Below the pieces are notes generated by a model, which was given only the letters and a program-made list of their open reading frames with translations, was not told the origin of the DNA and made no database searches. Shown here piece by piece: positions 12,571 through 25,289 of a DNA stretch of 64,000 bases. The stretch lies in NCBI GenBank assembly GCA_028752905.1, contig JAQNBH010000015.1:32819529-32883528 (forward strand), written 5' to 3'. The position numbers and the translations under genes were made by a program. Within the stretch, counting starts at the first letter, position 1; each line of letters opens with the position of its first letter. The stretch comes from Cladorhizidae sp. MBARI D1340-BT2 (taxonomy: Eukaryota; Porifera; Demospongiae; Poecilosclerida; Cladorhizidae).

Positions 12571-12852
12571 CCTCTGAATAGTGACTCTCGCAATTTTAGA
12601 ATCGTGTTGTAGAAGAAGCTGCAGTGGCTGCTAGAGAGGGTCTTGCTTAACACTCACACTGCCCTATGCACCTTACAAGTGCAAAACAGAGGACCTTCAC
12701 CAAAAAAAATCATAATAAATCGACCGCATTCGTTTCAATATTTTGCAAAATACGTGCAAAGGGTTGTTCTACGAATAAGGAACATTTTAATTGAATAGCT
12801 AACTAGGTAAATGCGAGGTCAAAGGTCAAACTTGCAAAACTAGAAGGGAAAA

Positions 12853-13065
12853 ATGTCATTACGATTCGACTGAGACAAAGTTTTGGAGCTGCTATTCGAC
12901 GACGATTTCGCTCTCTTGGACGGTGAACTGCAGTGACCAAGAAGTTACACAGGGAAACAGTAATACCTCGGAGATGACGCTGTGCTCCCTGAGGACATGG
13001 CAGATCTCAGGAGAGCAGTTGATTCTGTCGAGTTAGACTGTGGTGATTCAGAAGGGGATCAGTAA
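12853..13065 (+). pseudogene. Acidic ORF, nonsense copy (A2)
   Basis: Same frame as 38284-38493, but codon 7 is TGA (CGA in A3) and small indels follow around 12928 and 12951. It retains the donor-like AAGGTAAGTA just after the TAA. Confidence 0.5.
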
Positions 13066-15296
13066 CAAGGTAAGTACAGTAGATATAGATAGCTTGAACA
13101 TTGGAAGAAAGTCATTGGCTAAGTAAGGATATACAAAGTAGAGCATTGTTGATAGCTTGAACATTATACCTAGCTCTAAAGCTAGATAAATATTATTGTT
13201 AGATAACTAGCTATATATAGTTTCTGGCTATGGCAATAATATATGATATGTCTCTGTGACAGGTTCTGCCTCAGACTTGAATACTGTAGGCCCAACTGGT
13301 GTAGCTTACTCTCTGCAATCTCCACCAGCTTCTTCTCCTATTGTACTCTCCTCCTCTACTACCTTCCTCTCTTCCAATTCCTATTCCAACTTTGCATTCA
13401 ATGCCAAGATGTGGCCATGGATGGGTCCATTGACCATGTCGTTGACAAGGACATGGATGAGGTCAGAGCCCGACAATAAGCTCTTACAGTCATGCTCGCA
13501 GACCATCATCTCTTTCTACTGGTCCATCAACTGCACCTGGTCACAATCAAAAAAGATAATGCTATTACAGATATGTATTACAGATAAGTATAACATATGT
13601 ACAGTTTATTTATGAGCCACCATATTTTACCTGAAGATTTATCAGTGCATGGCTACAACTTGGTATGTAAGTTTTACATAATCTATATCACTATTTATCC
13701 AATATTGAAGTAATAACAGAAAGAACATAAATTATTATAAACATATTCACAATCTGTAGTTTATTCGCTAGGAGAATGTGGTTGATAAAAAAATCAGCAA
13801 TCTCCTTTAGTGCAAACTGGGCATCTTTGAGTGCAGATTTGTCAACACTACTTTCCACAAGAGACTAGAATTTCTTCATGCACAAGCAGAGTACTACAAC
13901 TGATTATTGGGGAGAAGTTGCCACACAACAAAGGATCACCCGTAGCTCAATTCTTAACAAAGGGTCATTTGTGGGTGGCTTTACCTTATACCAACCGCCA
14001 GCCACCACTTAACAACCTATGGGCACCAACCACCACTCATAAGGTGGCATAACAATACATCCGCCCTTACAATATTATGCATCACCCACTATGTACTCAT
14101 AGAATCTAAATTCTGAGACAGACACCAAACCTGCCGAGAGATCCAGACTGAATGATTTTCTGCCTGTTTTCACAAACCAACTGCTTCCAAACAGCACAGA
14201 AAGAAATGCACCAACTCAATTAACTCTGAGTGAATTGTGTTATTCCAAGGCATGAATTCGCACATGTCACTTCACCGATTAGCGGGCAGAAATTGTGGAG
14301 AACATATTATATAGCGCTCCATTTATTGATTGGCACTAGTCTAGAACTCACTAAAATAACTCTACCATGATGAGAAATCCTGGTGATATATACAAACTTC
14401 ACTACTGAGGCATCGTACAATAGAAGAATCTAGCGGTGGTATTTCATCTCACATGACACGTGCATGACAAAGAATAAATTAAACAAGCTGTCCACCTTAG
14501 TTGTATCTATATATAATTATACATAATTATATAAATATTTGTTTGTCCAATCAAAATAATCAATGATTGATTGTACTTCTATTAAGGCCTGTATCTTGCT
14601 GCAGAACACATCTGAGAAGTTTTCACTAAATTCGTCAACCAATAAAACACTTCAAAATACATTGTACTAGCAAGCACACTAGGAACTCTCAGTTGACACA
14701 ATTTAGCTCAAATGACTTTAGCTACATTATCTCTAGTAACACTAACAGCTAGCATTCTAACTGCCCTTGGTCATAATTGTCATGAAGAACAAAGTTACTT
14801 AAGACTGAAAATCTGAGCTTCTGGAAGCAATTGTTGTTTGGGAATAGCTTATGATTATTTTAATTGGCTGTCTAACATTAAACAACTAGATTATCATACC
14901 TTCTGAGGTTAGATCTGCTTCTTAGAAGAGCAGGAGGCAAGAAGAAGATTGTGTTTGTCACCATTCTGATCTGGATACAAATGATTAGTTTTTCTGAGTG
15001 AAGAATGGGTGTAACACTAATATGCACTAAGTTGCCTATGTGCTAGATTTGCTATTCAAAATACCACATCAACACTAGGGCAAATAGCTAAAGTCTGAAG
15101 TCACATTGATCTGTTACTTGTTAGTTACTACCATTCTAGTATTTTTTTACTGTATTGCTGTTTCTTTGCAAACACACTCAGTTCTATAGGCTATAGACAA
15201 GCTTTTGTGGTGTAGAAATGTTTAAGCTCTCAGTTATCCTCTGGAATATGTTGTAGCTGAATCTCTATGATCCATAATATACTATTACGAGAAGCT

Positions 15297-15317
15297 TGTG
15301 TGTGTGTGTGTGTGTGT
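15297..15317. repeat. (TG)n microsatellite, B1
   Basis: About ten TG dinucleotides. It recurs at 40707-40729 (interrupted by one C) and at 63979-63999. A diverged CA-rich mirror sits at 24184-24210 within inverted m. Confidence 0.95.
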
Positions 15318-15564
15318 AAATTTAAATTACTAATCTTTGTATCTCAATAGACCTACTGTATAATATTTAAGTGGAGAGAAAGAGGCTTACTAACATACTT
15401 TAGCTCTATTTGCGAGATAATCTAGCTAGCTACACATAAACTGATCGACTTCAAAATTAATGATAAGTGTCTATTATTTTTTATGGACTTCATCGATAGC
15501 TAGCATTGACATCATCCACCTTCGAGAAACTTGCTTAGGTTCAGGTTATGAGGAGCTCTGACAT

Positions 15565-17480
15565 ATTATATTAAATGATATATAATATAACACCCAAAAG
15601 TTCATTAGAATTACATATTCTGTATATTATTAGAAGGGCAAGAAAATAGAAATTTCATTCCTACTTGCACAATGTGTAATAATAATTGTACACAGTCTAA
15701 AATGCAACAAATTAGTATATCAACTCAATTCTTTGATTTTTTAAATCTATTGTTAATTATCTACATTGTGTTTAATAATATTTCGCATAATAAAGTGTGC
15801 TTGTGAGATTAGTTGAAATGTATGGCAATAGAGTTGGTATGGAATGGAGAAAACAATAGTGGAATGGTGTAACAGCCCAAAGAGGAAAATGGCATGGACA
15901 TGGTTTGTAATCGGTAATGTCATGTTAAATGTAGAATAACGACTAGAGGATCACCTAGTTATGTCCTTAGACATCAGGATTTAGATCCTGTGAAGGCCTA
16001 TACATGCACAAATTGATGTGAGAATAATGGCTTCACTTTGGACTGAATATTCTATATTCCTAAATGACAGATGCTCATTAGACTCTTGCCATTCATTTCT
16101 CTAAATTATAGCTACTGGGCCAGCACCAGACATGGATATAAGTTAAAGTCAATAGTGTCTTGTAAACGGGTTAAAAATGACTATCGAAGCATCCCAGTCC
16201 ACTCAGACATAGATTTCTAGACATGCATTGGAGTATTCATGCAAATGTGGAATCGAATGTGAGCCCAGGCAAGTCTCAATCAAATAAAATCTTGTGGCAT
16301 TTAATATTTATGAGATATATAAAGGAGGGTTCAGTCATTACAGTAACTAGCAGGGAAAGGATATACGGAATCAAATCACATAATCTCAATGCCCACTTGG
16401 TTGTTTCCCATTGACCTGCACATGTGCTTCAAAATCTTAGCCTCCTACTTCACTGTTGGCATTGGCATCCATCCCACTTATATCTAGGACTCCACATAAT
16501 GCCCTGTGTATATACGACATCATCCTCCTACCCACAACTGGTATCTTCATTCTGATGAAGAGGAGTATTATCAGGGTTGTCCACTGCCACACAAGGTTAT
16601 TGTCCACAACTGGAACCACAAGTTACCCTATAATAACACCAGGCTTCAGTTTGTCACCGACTATGGAACCACTTCCTCAGAAAATAATGGAAAAGCTTTG
16701 GTCAGACCAGTTAATTGAAATGAAGTCCATTTCAACAGACAAAGAGTTCTGGCAATTCCATGAGGTGCTGCCCGAACATTATCAGATGTTGATGGACCTA
16801 ACCACCACAAAAGGTCACATGTATGTTTCATGTACATGGAATTTCACTGTCTTAACGCTCTGACACAATCATGTCCACTTTACATGGACTTGACTTAAAA
16901 TATCCTTGTTGATACACCATGTTGGATGTATTTAGAAGATGTATTAATTATAAAAATTTCCACCTTGGTCTTCCATGCTCTGAAATGGATCTCTTGAGCA
17001 ATTCTCCAATTCTGCTCAAATGTGTCACAGTAGTTTTTCATACTGGCATGTGCTATTCCTTCAATAGAGGTTGATGGAAGATATGGTACAGAACTGCAGT
17101 AGTTGCCATCAGAGATGATCTCTCTGAATTTCTAAGGGTTTTTAAAGGACACTACAGCACCACCAAGTTTGACGCCATTTGATTCCACATGCTTCAGGCC
17201 ATAAGTTTGTCAAGTACTTCACTGCCACTCCATGTCCATTTGATGGTACTTGAATGGATAGGCAAAATGCTGGGGCAGAGGGACGACCATTACCTCCCGA
17301 CTGCTTTCCTCATGTGACTGTCTGGAATAGGAAAACAAATGGAGTGTAGAAGCATTACCTGAAACCTAAGGAAGTTTGTCGATGGTGGATAATTCCAATG
17401 CTATCTATCAAAAAGAACAATAGACATGATTTTGAGCTTGAACAGCTTATGTGTAGCTAGACAGATTATCTTGCTAGATG
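15565..17480 (+). repeat. Diverged repeat D, copy 1 of B1
   Basis: Starts at an AT palindrome-like run (tattatattaaatgatatat). It matches 21345-22680 in direct orientation through a series of anchors, such as gggcaagaaaa followed by a block containing ttgtggcatttaatatt. Relative to the second copy it carries about 460 extra bases between roughly 16718 and 17178. It contains the conserved-frame fragment 16506-16718. Confidence 0.7.
16506..16718 (+). pseudogene. Conserved-frame fragment (WYLH...YGTTSSEN), D copy 1
   Basis: The frame ending at TGA 16716-16718 keeps the pattern NWYLHSDEEEYYQG, then VIVHNWNHK, then FVTDYGTTSSEN, then PVN-stop. The diverged D copy at 22303-22506 reads WYLHLDHQEYYKG, IFHNRNHK, FVTGYGTTSSEN and PVY-stop in the same frame. 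The alignment gap after NHK is exactly three codons. Such frame-keeping suggests the last exon of a former gene. Upstream the frame is not kept between B1 and B2 (a 2-base difference near 16527), so the true exon probably begins close to the WYLH segment. I do not recognise the family. Confidence 0.35.
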
Positions 17481-17629
17481 GAGCTAAATGATGATAGTAA
17501 GCCCCTCTCTCAACCCTCACGTGTTATACATTAAGCAATTATGGATATACTGGAATTGTTCTTCTGCACTCCTGTCTTGCTATTCCATAGGGATGTACAG
17601 TATTGATTAACCTTTCCTTAGGGAGAGAG

Positions 17630-19185
17630 TGGAGAGAGGTGGGAGTGTAGCTTTGGAGTCATAATTTGATTTATTTTTGTTGATGTCAAAAAGATTGTGT
17701 CATTTCAGGAATGAAGGGAATCCTACTGGTTCTAGCCAATTAATATTTAGGACCTGGAATCAGTTCTCATGGTGAGGACGTGCATAGATATGTTATTCAA
17801 GCATGAATGTTGTTTAGATGAGAACACTTTCATGCTTAAATTTCTTTGCACCTTACAGTTTCGAAAATACCACTTCAGTAGTGATATATGCACTACCCAC
17901 GAATGGAGGATGCTGGTTCTCCCAAAGTTAAAATTTGATTTAGTAATATTAGACTCTATTGTCACTGTTGATTAGGATCCAGGTATCCTAGTCAGGAGTG
18001 ATGTGGCAGAATTTCTCGTTTGCAGTTCATCTAATCAGTTGCTTGATTAACTACAAAGCTATTTGGTTTAAATGGGTGAGGTTGATATTAAATAATGAAT
18101 TTCCTCCCAATTTGATATTAATGGGGAGGTATCTTTACCATTGGATGCATAGATGAAAACTTCATTAATTATTATGCTGGCCACACTCAGAATCCCAACC
18201 TAGTATGTACTTAGAATAGAAGCCACGGGGAATACAAGTCTTTGGAACAGAACTGATTTTGTTATAGAAAACAAGTTATGAACTTTCAATGGCTGGAGAA
18301 TTTGGAAGATGGATGGATAGCTATTGAAATGCTGTTCTTTTGTATCCCAGACTGAAGTCCTGTCGACCGTTTGGATTTAGCTCAGAGAGATAGTGTTGTG
18401 GTGAGGAGTGATTAACACTGATGAGGATGGGGCCAGGTTAAAACTGATTTATTACTCACCTGGATAGTGCCATGTTGCTGACACACCTCCACCAGGCTAT
18501 CAGTATTTTTGTTGGGTCACCCAATGATTTTAGTTGATGCAACATACAAGTTAAAGAGAAGAAAATGATCGAAGCCCAGTTCTGTGTGTAGATGTCCCCC
18601 AAGTTCCTGTGTTGGCTATTTAAGTAAGATTGCACAGCACAAGTGGAAGTACTGCAGGAATGTTGTGCTTCTGAAGAGCAATTGTCAGTGACTTAAAATT
18701 ATTGGTATGCCAAACTTGCACTTTGATTATATGACATTGGAGAATAGTGGTGGGGCTAAATATTTCAACTGTTGTGCAGTCGTACATGGCTGATTTAACA
18801 TACATTGATATGCGAGCGCACTCATTCCTGTTAACCAAGCCAGGGAAGCGGTCCATTCCTTCATAAACGAGCTAAGATTATAGTAAGAGGATCAAGAATC
18901 CCAGTTTGGCTATATATATTATGGAACACTTCTTGCTTATAGGTTCATGTTGAGTTACAGAATAACTAGGATTGTTGGCTGGATGAGTCATTGGTTAGGG
19001 AAGTATTAAAACAGAAGATTAACTGAGAAGAGTACAGTTTGGTAGTAGAAAAATGTTATGCAATTAGAATTCATAATGGTGTTTAAAAGGGATGACGGAG
19101 GTGAATAAGGAATAGCAGCTTCAACTTATTGGTCATCTGTAACTTTACAAGGATGTATCAAGTGGAAATCAGTTGAAGGGCTATT
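17630..19185 (-). repeat. Repeat x, inverted (B1)
   Basis: Reads as the reverse complement of x in C. The 17640-17965 segment mirrors 5597-5935, and 18620-18856 mirrors 9461-9670. Together with y at 19440-20380 it forms the left arm of the mirror-like organisation whose right arm includes 27010-32705. No gene seen. Confidence 0.75.
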
Positions 19186-19439
19186 CTACCATTAGACAAA
19201 TACAGATACAAAATCCAGGAGACAGCATGGTAATATTTCTACCCATAATGAGTATTCGATTATTAAAGCAACCACATTTGCCAAAATTCTCTTCTAAGAA
19301 CTAATGAGGTATTCTGAGTTGCACTCATGCACATACAATGGTAAATCCCGCTTTCAATATATACATCTAATATATATAAATGTGCTTTGTTGTATAAATT
19401 ATAGTTAATAGTCTAGTTGTAACCTTATTAGGAAATAGT

Positions 19440-20380
19440 TTTAATGATTCAGTTTGTGCATTACTGTTAGTGGGTTTTGGGGGGAAATTGAATTGCGTTT
19501 TAATCGTAACCATGTTTTGTGAAAATCTGCTCCGACCTTTAGATCAATGATGAAAGCATCTGTACTAACTACCACTTTCTGTCATCTTATTTCTCCAGAC
19601 AATATTTTAAACCAATCATTAGACCTATTACACTCCCTAACTCTTACCCTGGCCCTAATGCCAGCTTAAGACATGTTCCTTTTTAAATAATATTATCATA
19701 AAGCAAACTAGGATAGTGTAAGGAAAAAGTGACCCACGATGTTGTCCACATGTTGAATCACAATCTGATATGTCATTAGTAGAGTAGTATTTTCTTAAAT
19801 AATGTAGTTTTTGACATACTGTATCTCTGTCAACAAACATTTGTTAACAGTTAATTGATATTCCTTCCTCAAAGAAATGTCTGGTAGTCAAAATGGTGTA
19901 AAGAATTATCACACATAAATTTGCCTTCAGCCAGTAGAGAAGAACGTCTTCAAAAGTGCAATAGAATATATCAGTGTGATCACCCAGCTCAGGTATTTGT
20001 CAATATCTACCATTACTCTATTCATGCCACACAAATACATGTTGCTGAAAACAATATAACAGAATCCTTGAAATCTGGCTGATCCATGGCCGACAAAGTG
20101 GAAGGACTAAGGCATACCTATATCTAGTTGCTCATACATGCTGCTTCCATTAGGTCAACATTCATCTGGACCAGACCTTACTACTCTATGTGACCATGGG
20201 CCTTATCATCACAGAGCCAAAAAAAATCGTTTTCCAAAATGACAATGTGGAAGAACCCATCATGGTGGTTCATAGGTCATAATCTTAAACCTTGGGCCTG
20301 CCCCTTTGTTAAAGGTAGAGCACTCTCCCTATAAAACATACTAATATGGAAAAATTGCATGATCAGACAAAGAATATTGC
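19440..20380 (+). repeat. Repeat y, plus orientation (B1)
   Basis: Diverged direct match to y of block A, for example the segment with tactctatgtgaccatgg near 20186. It is an inverted match to 27010-27743, which flanks the minus-strand gene. It lies immediately upstream of the plus-strand cysteine-rich pseudogene. Confidence 0.7.
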
Positions 20381-20531
20381 TTGCTGCTTTGCTGAATTTC
20401 TAGGGGGATGCTAGGGAACTAACTGTCAGGAAGTCCACTACGATTTCCTGTTTCTGAATTTGTTGAGAAGTATCAAGTAGCTCAGCTTTGATGATGGCAG
20501 ATATGGAATAGTTTGAGAGTCCTCTCTAAAG

Positions 20532-20538
20532 TATATAA
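20532..20538 (+). promoter_or_regulatory. TATA box of plus-strand cysteine-rich pseudogene (B1)
   Basis: TATATAA, 75 bases upstream of the ATG at 20613. The same box is at 45882-45888 and, on the minus strand, at 52207-52213. The sequence around it (agtatataaga followed by ggaatggctc) is conserved between the paralogues. Confidence 0.6.
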
Positions 20539-20612
20539 GATAGAGAGGAATGGCTCATAGAGATCACAATCTACTACCATCTTAAACTTACCTAAATTGC
20601 AGAATACTCAAT

Positions 20613-21242
20613 ATGTTCAGTACTAAACTTGGCCAAGTCATTCTCTTCATAATCATTTCAGTGCAGTTTACTGCACAATCACCCCTCTATCGGTGACAGG
20701 TGAACGATGAAGGATCCTTTATATATGACAGCTGTCCTCAAAATAGAGTTGAAAAGTGTAATCAATCCAGTATTGATCATTGCGCATCTTTGGGAGAAGC
20801 ATTTCAAAACAGAACACAAGGCGGTTTGTCATTAGACACTCCCCAGCATGTCTTCAGTATGTTTGATCTCTTCTATTCTGGCATTCTAAGAGGTGAGAGA
20901 GCGCCAACACCCACACCAATCAATGCTACCATAGAGGAAAAAGAGAGAATAGCAAATATAAGATGTCGTGACTTACTCAGCAGTATCAAGTTGCCAATGA
21001 AGGATTCGGGGTCATGTCGCTGGAGGTACTCATGCAAATACAATCACAACCACTTCCCTAGTTTTCTTATCCAAGCTGAACATCAAACAAAACCAGAGAC
21101 TCCAGAGACAGTTGAGTGCACACTTCTTAAAGTCCGAGATTTGATGTTTGTGAGAACTGTTTGCCAATTTGATCGTAGTCGATCTCATTGTTGCCCTTGT
21201 GAAGGTGAAGAGATCATCACAGGTTACAAGTCGAACTCGTAA
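20613..21242 (+). pseudogene. Secreted cysteine-rich (possibly IL-17-like) protein, nonsense copy (B1)
   Basis: This stretch is 630 bases long, the same as the intact minus-strand copy at 26280-26909, with no indel. The ATG at 20613 opens a signal-peptide-like start, but codon 28 is TGA (20694-20696) where the intact copy has CGA. After the stop the frame runs open to TAA at 21240-21242. Over residues 31-209 it differs from the intact copy at about 21 positions while keeping all ten cysteines, and it gains one (Trp193 to Cys). Its TATA box is intact. The next in-frame ATG is too far downstream to keep a signal peptide, so I regard it as a pseudogene. The same nonsense codon is present in the B2 copy. 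Confidence 0.7.
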
Positions 21243-21344
21243 CACTAATTTATTTCAATTGCCATTCTCAATCTGCAAACTAAGTAGTTTTCTTAAACTA
21301 TATTATTATTCATGACCAAATTGATGTTCATTGGGAGACATAGA

Positions 21345-22680
21345 TATTATATTAAATAATGTATAATATAACACCATAAATGACAATAGTATTACATATA
21401 CTGCAAAATGTTAGACGGGCAAGAAAACAGAAATTCCATTCCGAGTCTCACTATGTGTAATAATAGTTGTACACAATCTAAAATGCATATGACAACTCAA
21501 TTCATTGAAATATTACTTCATTGTAATAATTTATCTATTATTAATAATCTACAATGTGTTTACTAATATTTAGCATAATAATGTGTGCTTTAGAAATTAG
21601 TTGAAATGTGTGGAAGTAGAATAGAGATGAGGAAGGGAGAAAACAACAGAGGACTAGTAGTGTTATCAGCACAAACAGGAAAATGGCATGGACATGGTTT
21701 ATAATCAGTAATGTCATGTTTAAAAGAAGAATCACAACTATACTCCTTAGATGCCAGGAGTTAGACCAAGCTTATACTTGTGCAAATTAATATGAGAGAA
21801 ATAGCTTCACAATAGACTGTAAATGTTATATATTCCTAAATGACAGATGGTCCATTACACACCTGTGGCATTATATAAATTTTGCCACTCTTTTCTGTAC
21901 TTAATTATAATTACAGGGCCAGCACATCAGACATGGACATAAGTTTGAGGCAGTAGTTTCTCGTTAAAGGTTTAAGAATGACTATAAATGTGCCCTGTAA
22001 TATCCCACTCAGACAGAAATAAGATTCAAGCTCTAGACATGCATTGGAGTGTTCATGCAAATGTGTGATGCAACATAGGTCCAGGCAAGTCCGAAGAAAA
22101 TAAAATCTTGTGGCATTTAATATTAATGAGGTATATAGAGGATGGGTCAGTCATTATAGTCACTAGCAGGAAAAGGATAAAGACTCTGAATCGAATCATA
22201 TAATCACACTGCTCACTTGGTTGTGTCCCATTAGTCCAGCGCACGTGCTTAAACAATCTCACCTCACAATCGGCATTGGTGTACATCCCATAAGGACTCA
22301 ACATGATGCTTAGTGTACAACAACAACATCCATACTGGTATCTTCACCTTGACCACCAGGAGTATTATAAGGGTGGTCCACTGCTACCCAAGCTTATTTT
22401 CCACAATCGAAACCACAAGTACCGCACCAGGTTTATGTTTGTCACTGGCTATGGAACAACTTCCTCAGAAAATGGTAGAAAGGATTCGGTCCAGCCAGTT
22501 TATTGAAATGACCATTTGATTCCACATTCAGGCAGCAAGTTCTTCACTGCCAACCGTGTCCATGGGATTGCATTTTAATGGACAGACAAAATGCTGAGGC
22601 AGAAGGGTAACCACTACTAACTGACTGCTTTTCCCATATCATGCACTGCTGGAATACAAAAACAACCCATGGTTGAATTT
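21345..22680 (+). repeat. Diverged repeat D, copy 2 of B1
   Basis: Direct, diverged match to 15565-17480 without the 460-base internal extra segment. Its first part (21300-21500) is mirrored at 25990-26240 on the other strand, next to the minus-strand gene. The duplicated cassette therefore includes gene plus 3' flank. Confidence 0.7.
22303..22506 (+). pseudogene. Conserved-frame fragment (WYLH...YGTTSSEN), D copy 2
   Basis: Partner of 16506-16718, sharing frame, stop position and the WYLH, EYY, HK, FVT.YGTTSSEN pattern. The B2 equivalent (47655-47870) loses two bases near the end, which moves its stop downstream. Family not recognised. Confidence 0.35.
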
Positions 22681-23940
22681 CTATCTCCAATATGTGGTGA
22701 TGTAGTCATTAAAGGAAACTGTAAATAGATGACATTGTGGAATATTTAATGTCTACAAGTGGTTTGTCTTCTTTCAGCCATTCTTGATATCATTTACTGT
22801 TTGTTAGGTTTGAGAATCGCAGGTAAGCAAAAGATGGATCAGAAAGCATATCATGCAGCAAGAAACACACTCGAGAGCAAGCCACGAATGTTCATCCCAG
22901 AGAAAACTCTTTTCTGCCAAACTTAATTACTAGAAATGAATGTAAGGCATTGTGAGACTAGCAAAGCTGCATAAAAAATCTATTTTAAATTTACATCATA
23001 TTACTCTCTAAGCATTTTACTATTCCGAGCATAGCTGCAGGCTTAATACAACTGATTCCCGATCTGTAAATTATTGATGTCATTCGATTGGATTGTACTA
23101 TGAACAGCAGTATATTCCTCAAAGTTTTCAAAGAGTACAAGCTCAATATTGATCGTAATGATCATTTTCATTTTGAAACTCGTCCATGACCAGCATTTTC
23201 ATTATAGCCAAATGTGTCTACAACTAGAGTTTGAGATGAATAGAGTGATTGGCTAAGTCAGAATGAAACTTCACCCGAGCCTAAAGAAGCTTCTCTATCT
23301 TGGGCTGCTGGGTTTCTCATGATTTTTTTATAAAACTCAAATTTCATTTCTTTGTTCTGCTGTTTAAGAAACATTCTCTGACACTTCTCTCTCTCTCTCT
23401 ACTTTTCTGAAGTCTATTTTCATTACCCGTTCCGGCAAAACAAACAGCTAGATGTTCTGCTTAAAAAGATTGTGATTCTGCAGCTGTGCCATGTATCAAT
23501 GTTATTAGTAGGCACATGCACATTCCAAATTATTCACACCACCATAGCAAGACGGTGCTAAATCTGTGTACATTGGTGAGTGCTGTAGGAAAAGATCCCA
23601 GACCAGTGCAGATGCTAACACACCTATGGTTCATAGCTATAGCATTCTCGTAGCACTCTCCAGTTAAAAGTTAGTTAGTAAAACATAACAAGTAGCGTAG
23701 CTCAAGCTAACCTAAACAGTGGGTGCTCAGTAATTATTCTGATGATTTATTTCTTTTGATCATGCCTAGTACAATGCAGTAGGTGTAGCTACAGATGAGG
23801 ATTTTTGCTATAGCTTTCTCACAACTATCTGCAGCGCTCCATTGTATATAGTGTGTGTCACACTTTAGTATCATTTCAAGCTTATAGAAATCTTCATGTT
23901 TACTTTTATGGTGCTCCTCTCCTTGTATAAACATGGACAG
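22680..23940. other. Centre of the B1 mirror region, no gene seen
   Basis: Present once per B block (again at about 48030-49270). It contains a short CT microsatellite near 23386-23401. I see no kept open frame, no repeat partner within the window other than its B2 counterpart, and no RNA gene. Confidence 0.5.
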
Positions 23941-24159
23941 ATGGAGTGTAGATGCTTTACCTGAACATAAGGAAGTTTCTCGATGGTGGATGATGTCAAT
24001 GCTAGTTAGCAAAGATGTGTATAAAAATAATAGAGATATGATTGATTTTTAACAGTAATAATTTATGTCTAGCTAGCTAGATTATCTTGCTAGATAGAGC
24101 TAAATTATGATAGTAAGCCCATCTCATCTCTCATGTGTTATACATTAGGAATATTAGAT

Positions 24160-24900
24160 TGGTAGTTCAAGGTAATATTATTTCACACCCACACACATTC
24201 ACACATATATTTAACGTAATATCATGCCAGAATACTGAGATTCAGCCACATTATATTCCAGAAGATAACTGACAGTCTAAGCATTTATACACCCCAAAAG
24301 CATGTCTATAGCCTTTAGTATTAAATAAGTTTGGCATAGAAACAGTTTTAGATATATAGAAAAGAAATTGCATGCTGGGTATTTAACAGATCAATGGTGC
24401 TTCTCTTTAGCTATTTACCGTAGGGTTAATGTGGTATATATTTATCAACGAATAGAAAATCTTGCATGTAGACAACTTAGTGCATCCTAGCATCACGCAA
24501 ATTCTTCTCTCAGAAAAATTTATAATTCATGTCCAGATCGGAGTGGTAACCAACATAATCATATTGTTGCATCTTGTTCATCCAAGAAGCAGAACTATCA
24601 CAGAATGTATGATGATCTAGTTGTTTAGTGTTAGATAACCAACTTAAAACTGAGCTATCCGCAACAAACAATTCCTTTCAGAACCTCAGATAGTGAGTCC
24701 TAAGTTATTTTGTTCTTCATGAAAATTATATTTAGAAAGCTCTAATGAAATGCTAGCTGTTAGTTTTACTAGAGCTAATGTGGCTAAATTCATTCTATCT
24801 AAATTGTGCCAACTGAGAGTACATTGACAGCAATAGTAAATATGATGAACAACTGCTATAGTGATAATTTTCATCTTGTCTGTAAATGCAGTTGTATATG
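24160..24900 (-). repeat. Repeat m, inverted copy of the A-end / B-start (B1)
   Basis: Diverged reverse complement of roughly 14640-15440. The CA-rich run at 24184-24210 mirrors the TG microsatellite. The segment with gttatacattaggaatatta just before it is instead a direct match to about 17530. Part of m (24575-24690) is repeated again at 25843-25955. Confidence 0.65.
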
Positions 24901-24951
24901 TTCTGAACAAGAAAACTCTGTAAAAGTTTCAATAAATAATTGATATTAATG

Positions 24952-25289
24952 TTAATGTTTGAATAACCTATGAAAATTAGGAACAAGGAATGTATTCGAG
25001 TAGGAAGAGCTGGAAGTTTGAGTGGAGGAGTGGTTTGACAACTGCAAAATAGGGGAGGTGAAAACTGTTGAGGAAAGGTAGTTTGTTCTTTGGATGGTCA
25101 AAGAAACTCCACTGCCACTGGCATACTTGTAAACTAAAATTTCAAGTGAAGCATTGGCTGTTGATGTTTTCCTCTGCAAAGACTGTTGATGTTTTTGCAA
25201 AAATGCAGATAGCCATAGAAGTCATTGTCAGTGTCATCACCTGGGGGTGCATTGAAGCACTCCACCAAAATAACTGGGAGAAATTGTAA
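24952..25289 (-). other. Minus-strand open stretch with GDDTDNDFYGYLHF segment (B1)
   Basis: On the minus strand, an acceptor-like tttctcccag (near 25280) is followed by a frame reading APPGDDTDNDFYGYLHF. An imperfect tandem duplication of about 21 bases (gactgttgatgttttcctc type) follows, and then a Ser/Thr-rich stretch. In B1 the frame shifts inside the tandem repeat. In B2 it runs through as one 157-residue ORF (50021-50494). It may be an exon remnant, and I do not recognise it. Confidence 0.25.

Larger units (their letters stand above)
10444..15030 (+). repeat. Tandem unit block A, copy 2
   Basis: Full A block, direct repeat of 1-4537, 35870-40459 and 59361-63729. It is distinguished by small indels, for example extra bases reading cacccagctgggccacc near 11407. 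It continues into B at 15031. Sequence from 13620 to 15030 is AT-rich and noncoding as far as I can see. Confidence 0.9.

Noticed and set aside
15297..15317. TG tract considered as a regulatory or Z-DNA element
   Set aside because: It is a simple microsatellite that varies in length among B1, B2 and B3. There is no adjacent gene whose promoter it could belong to.
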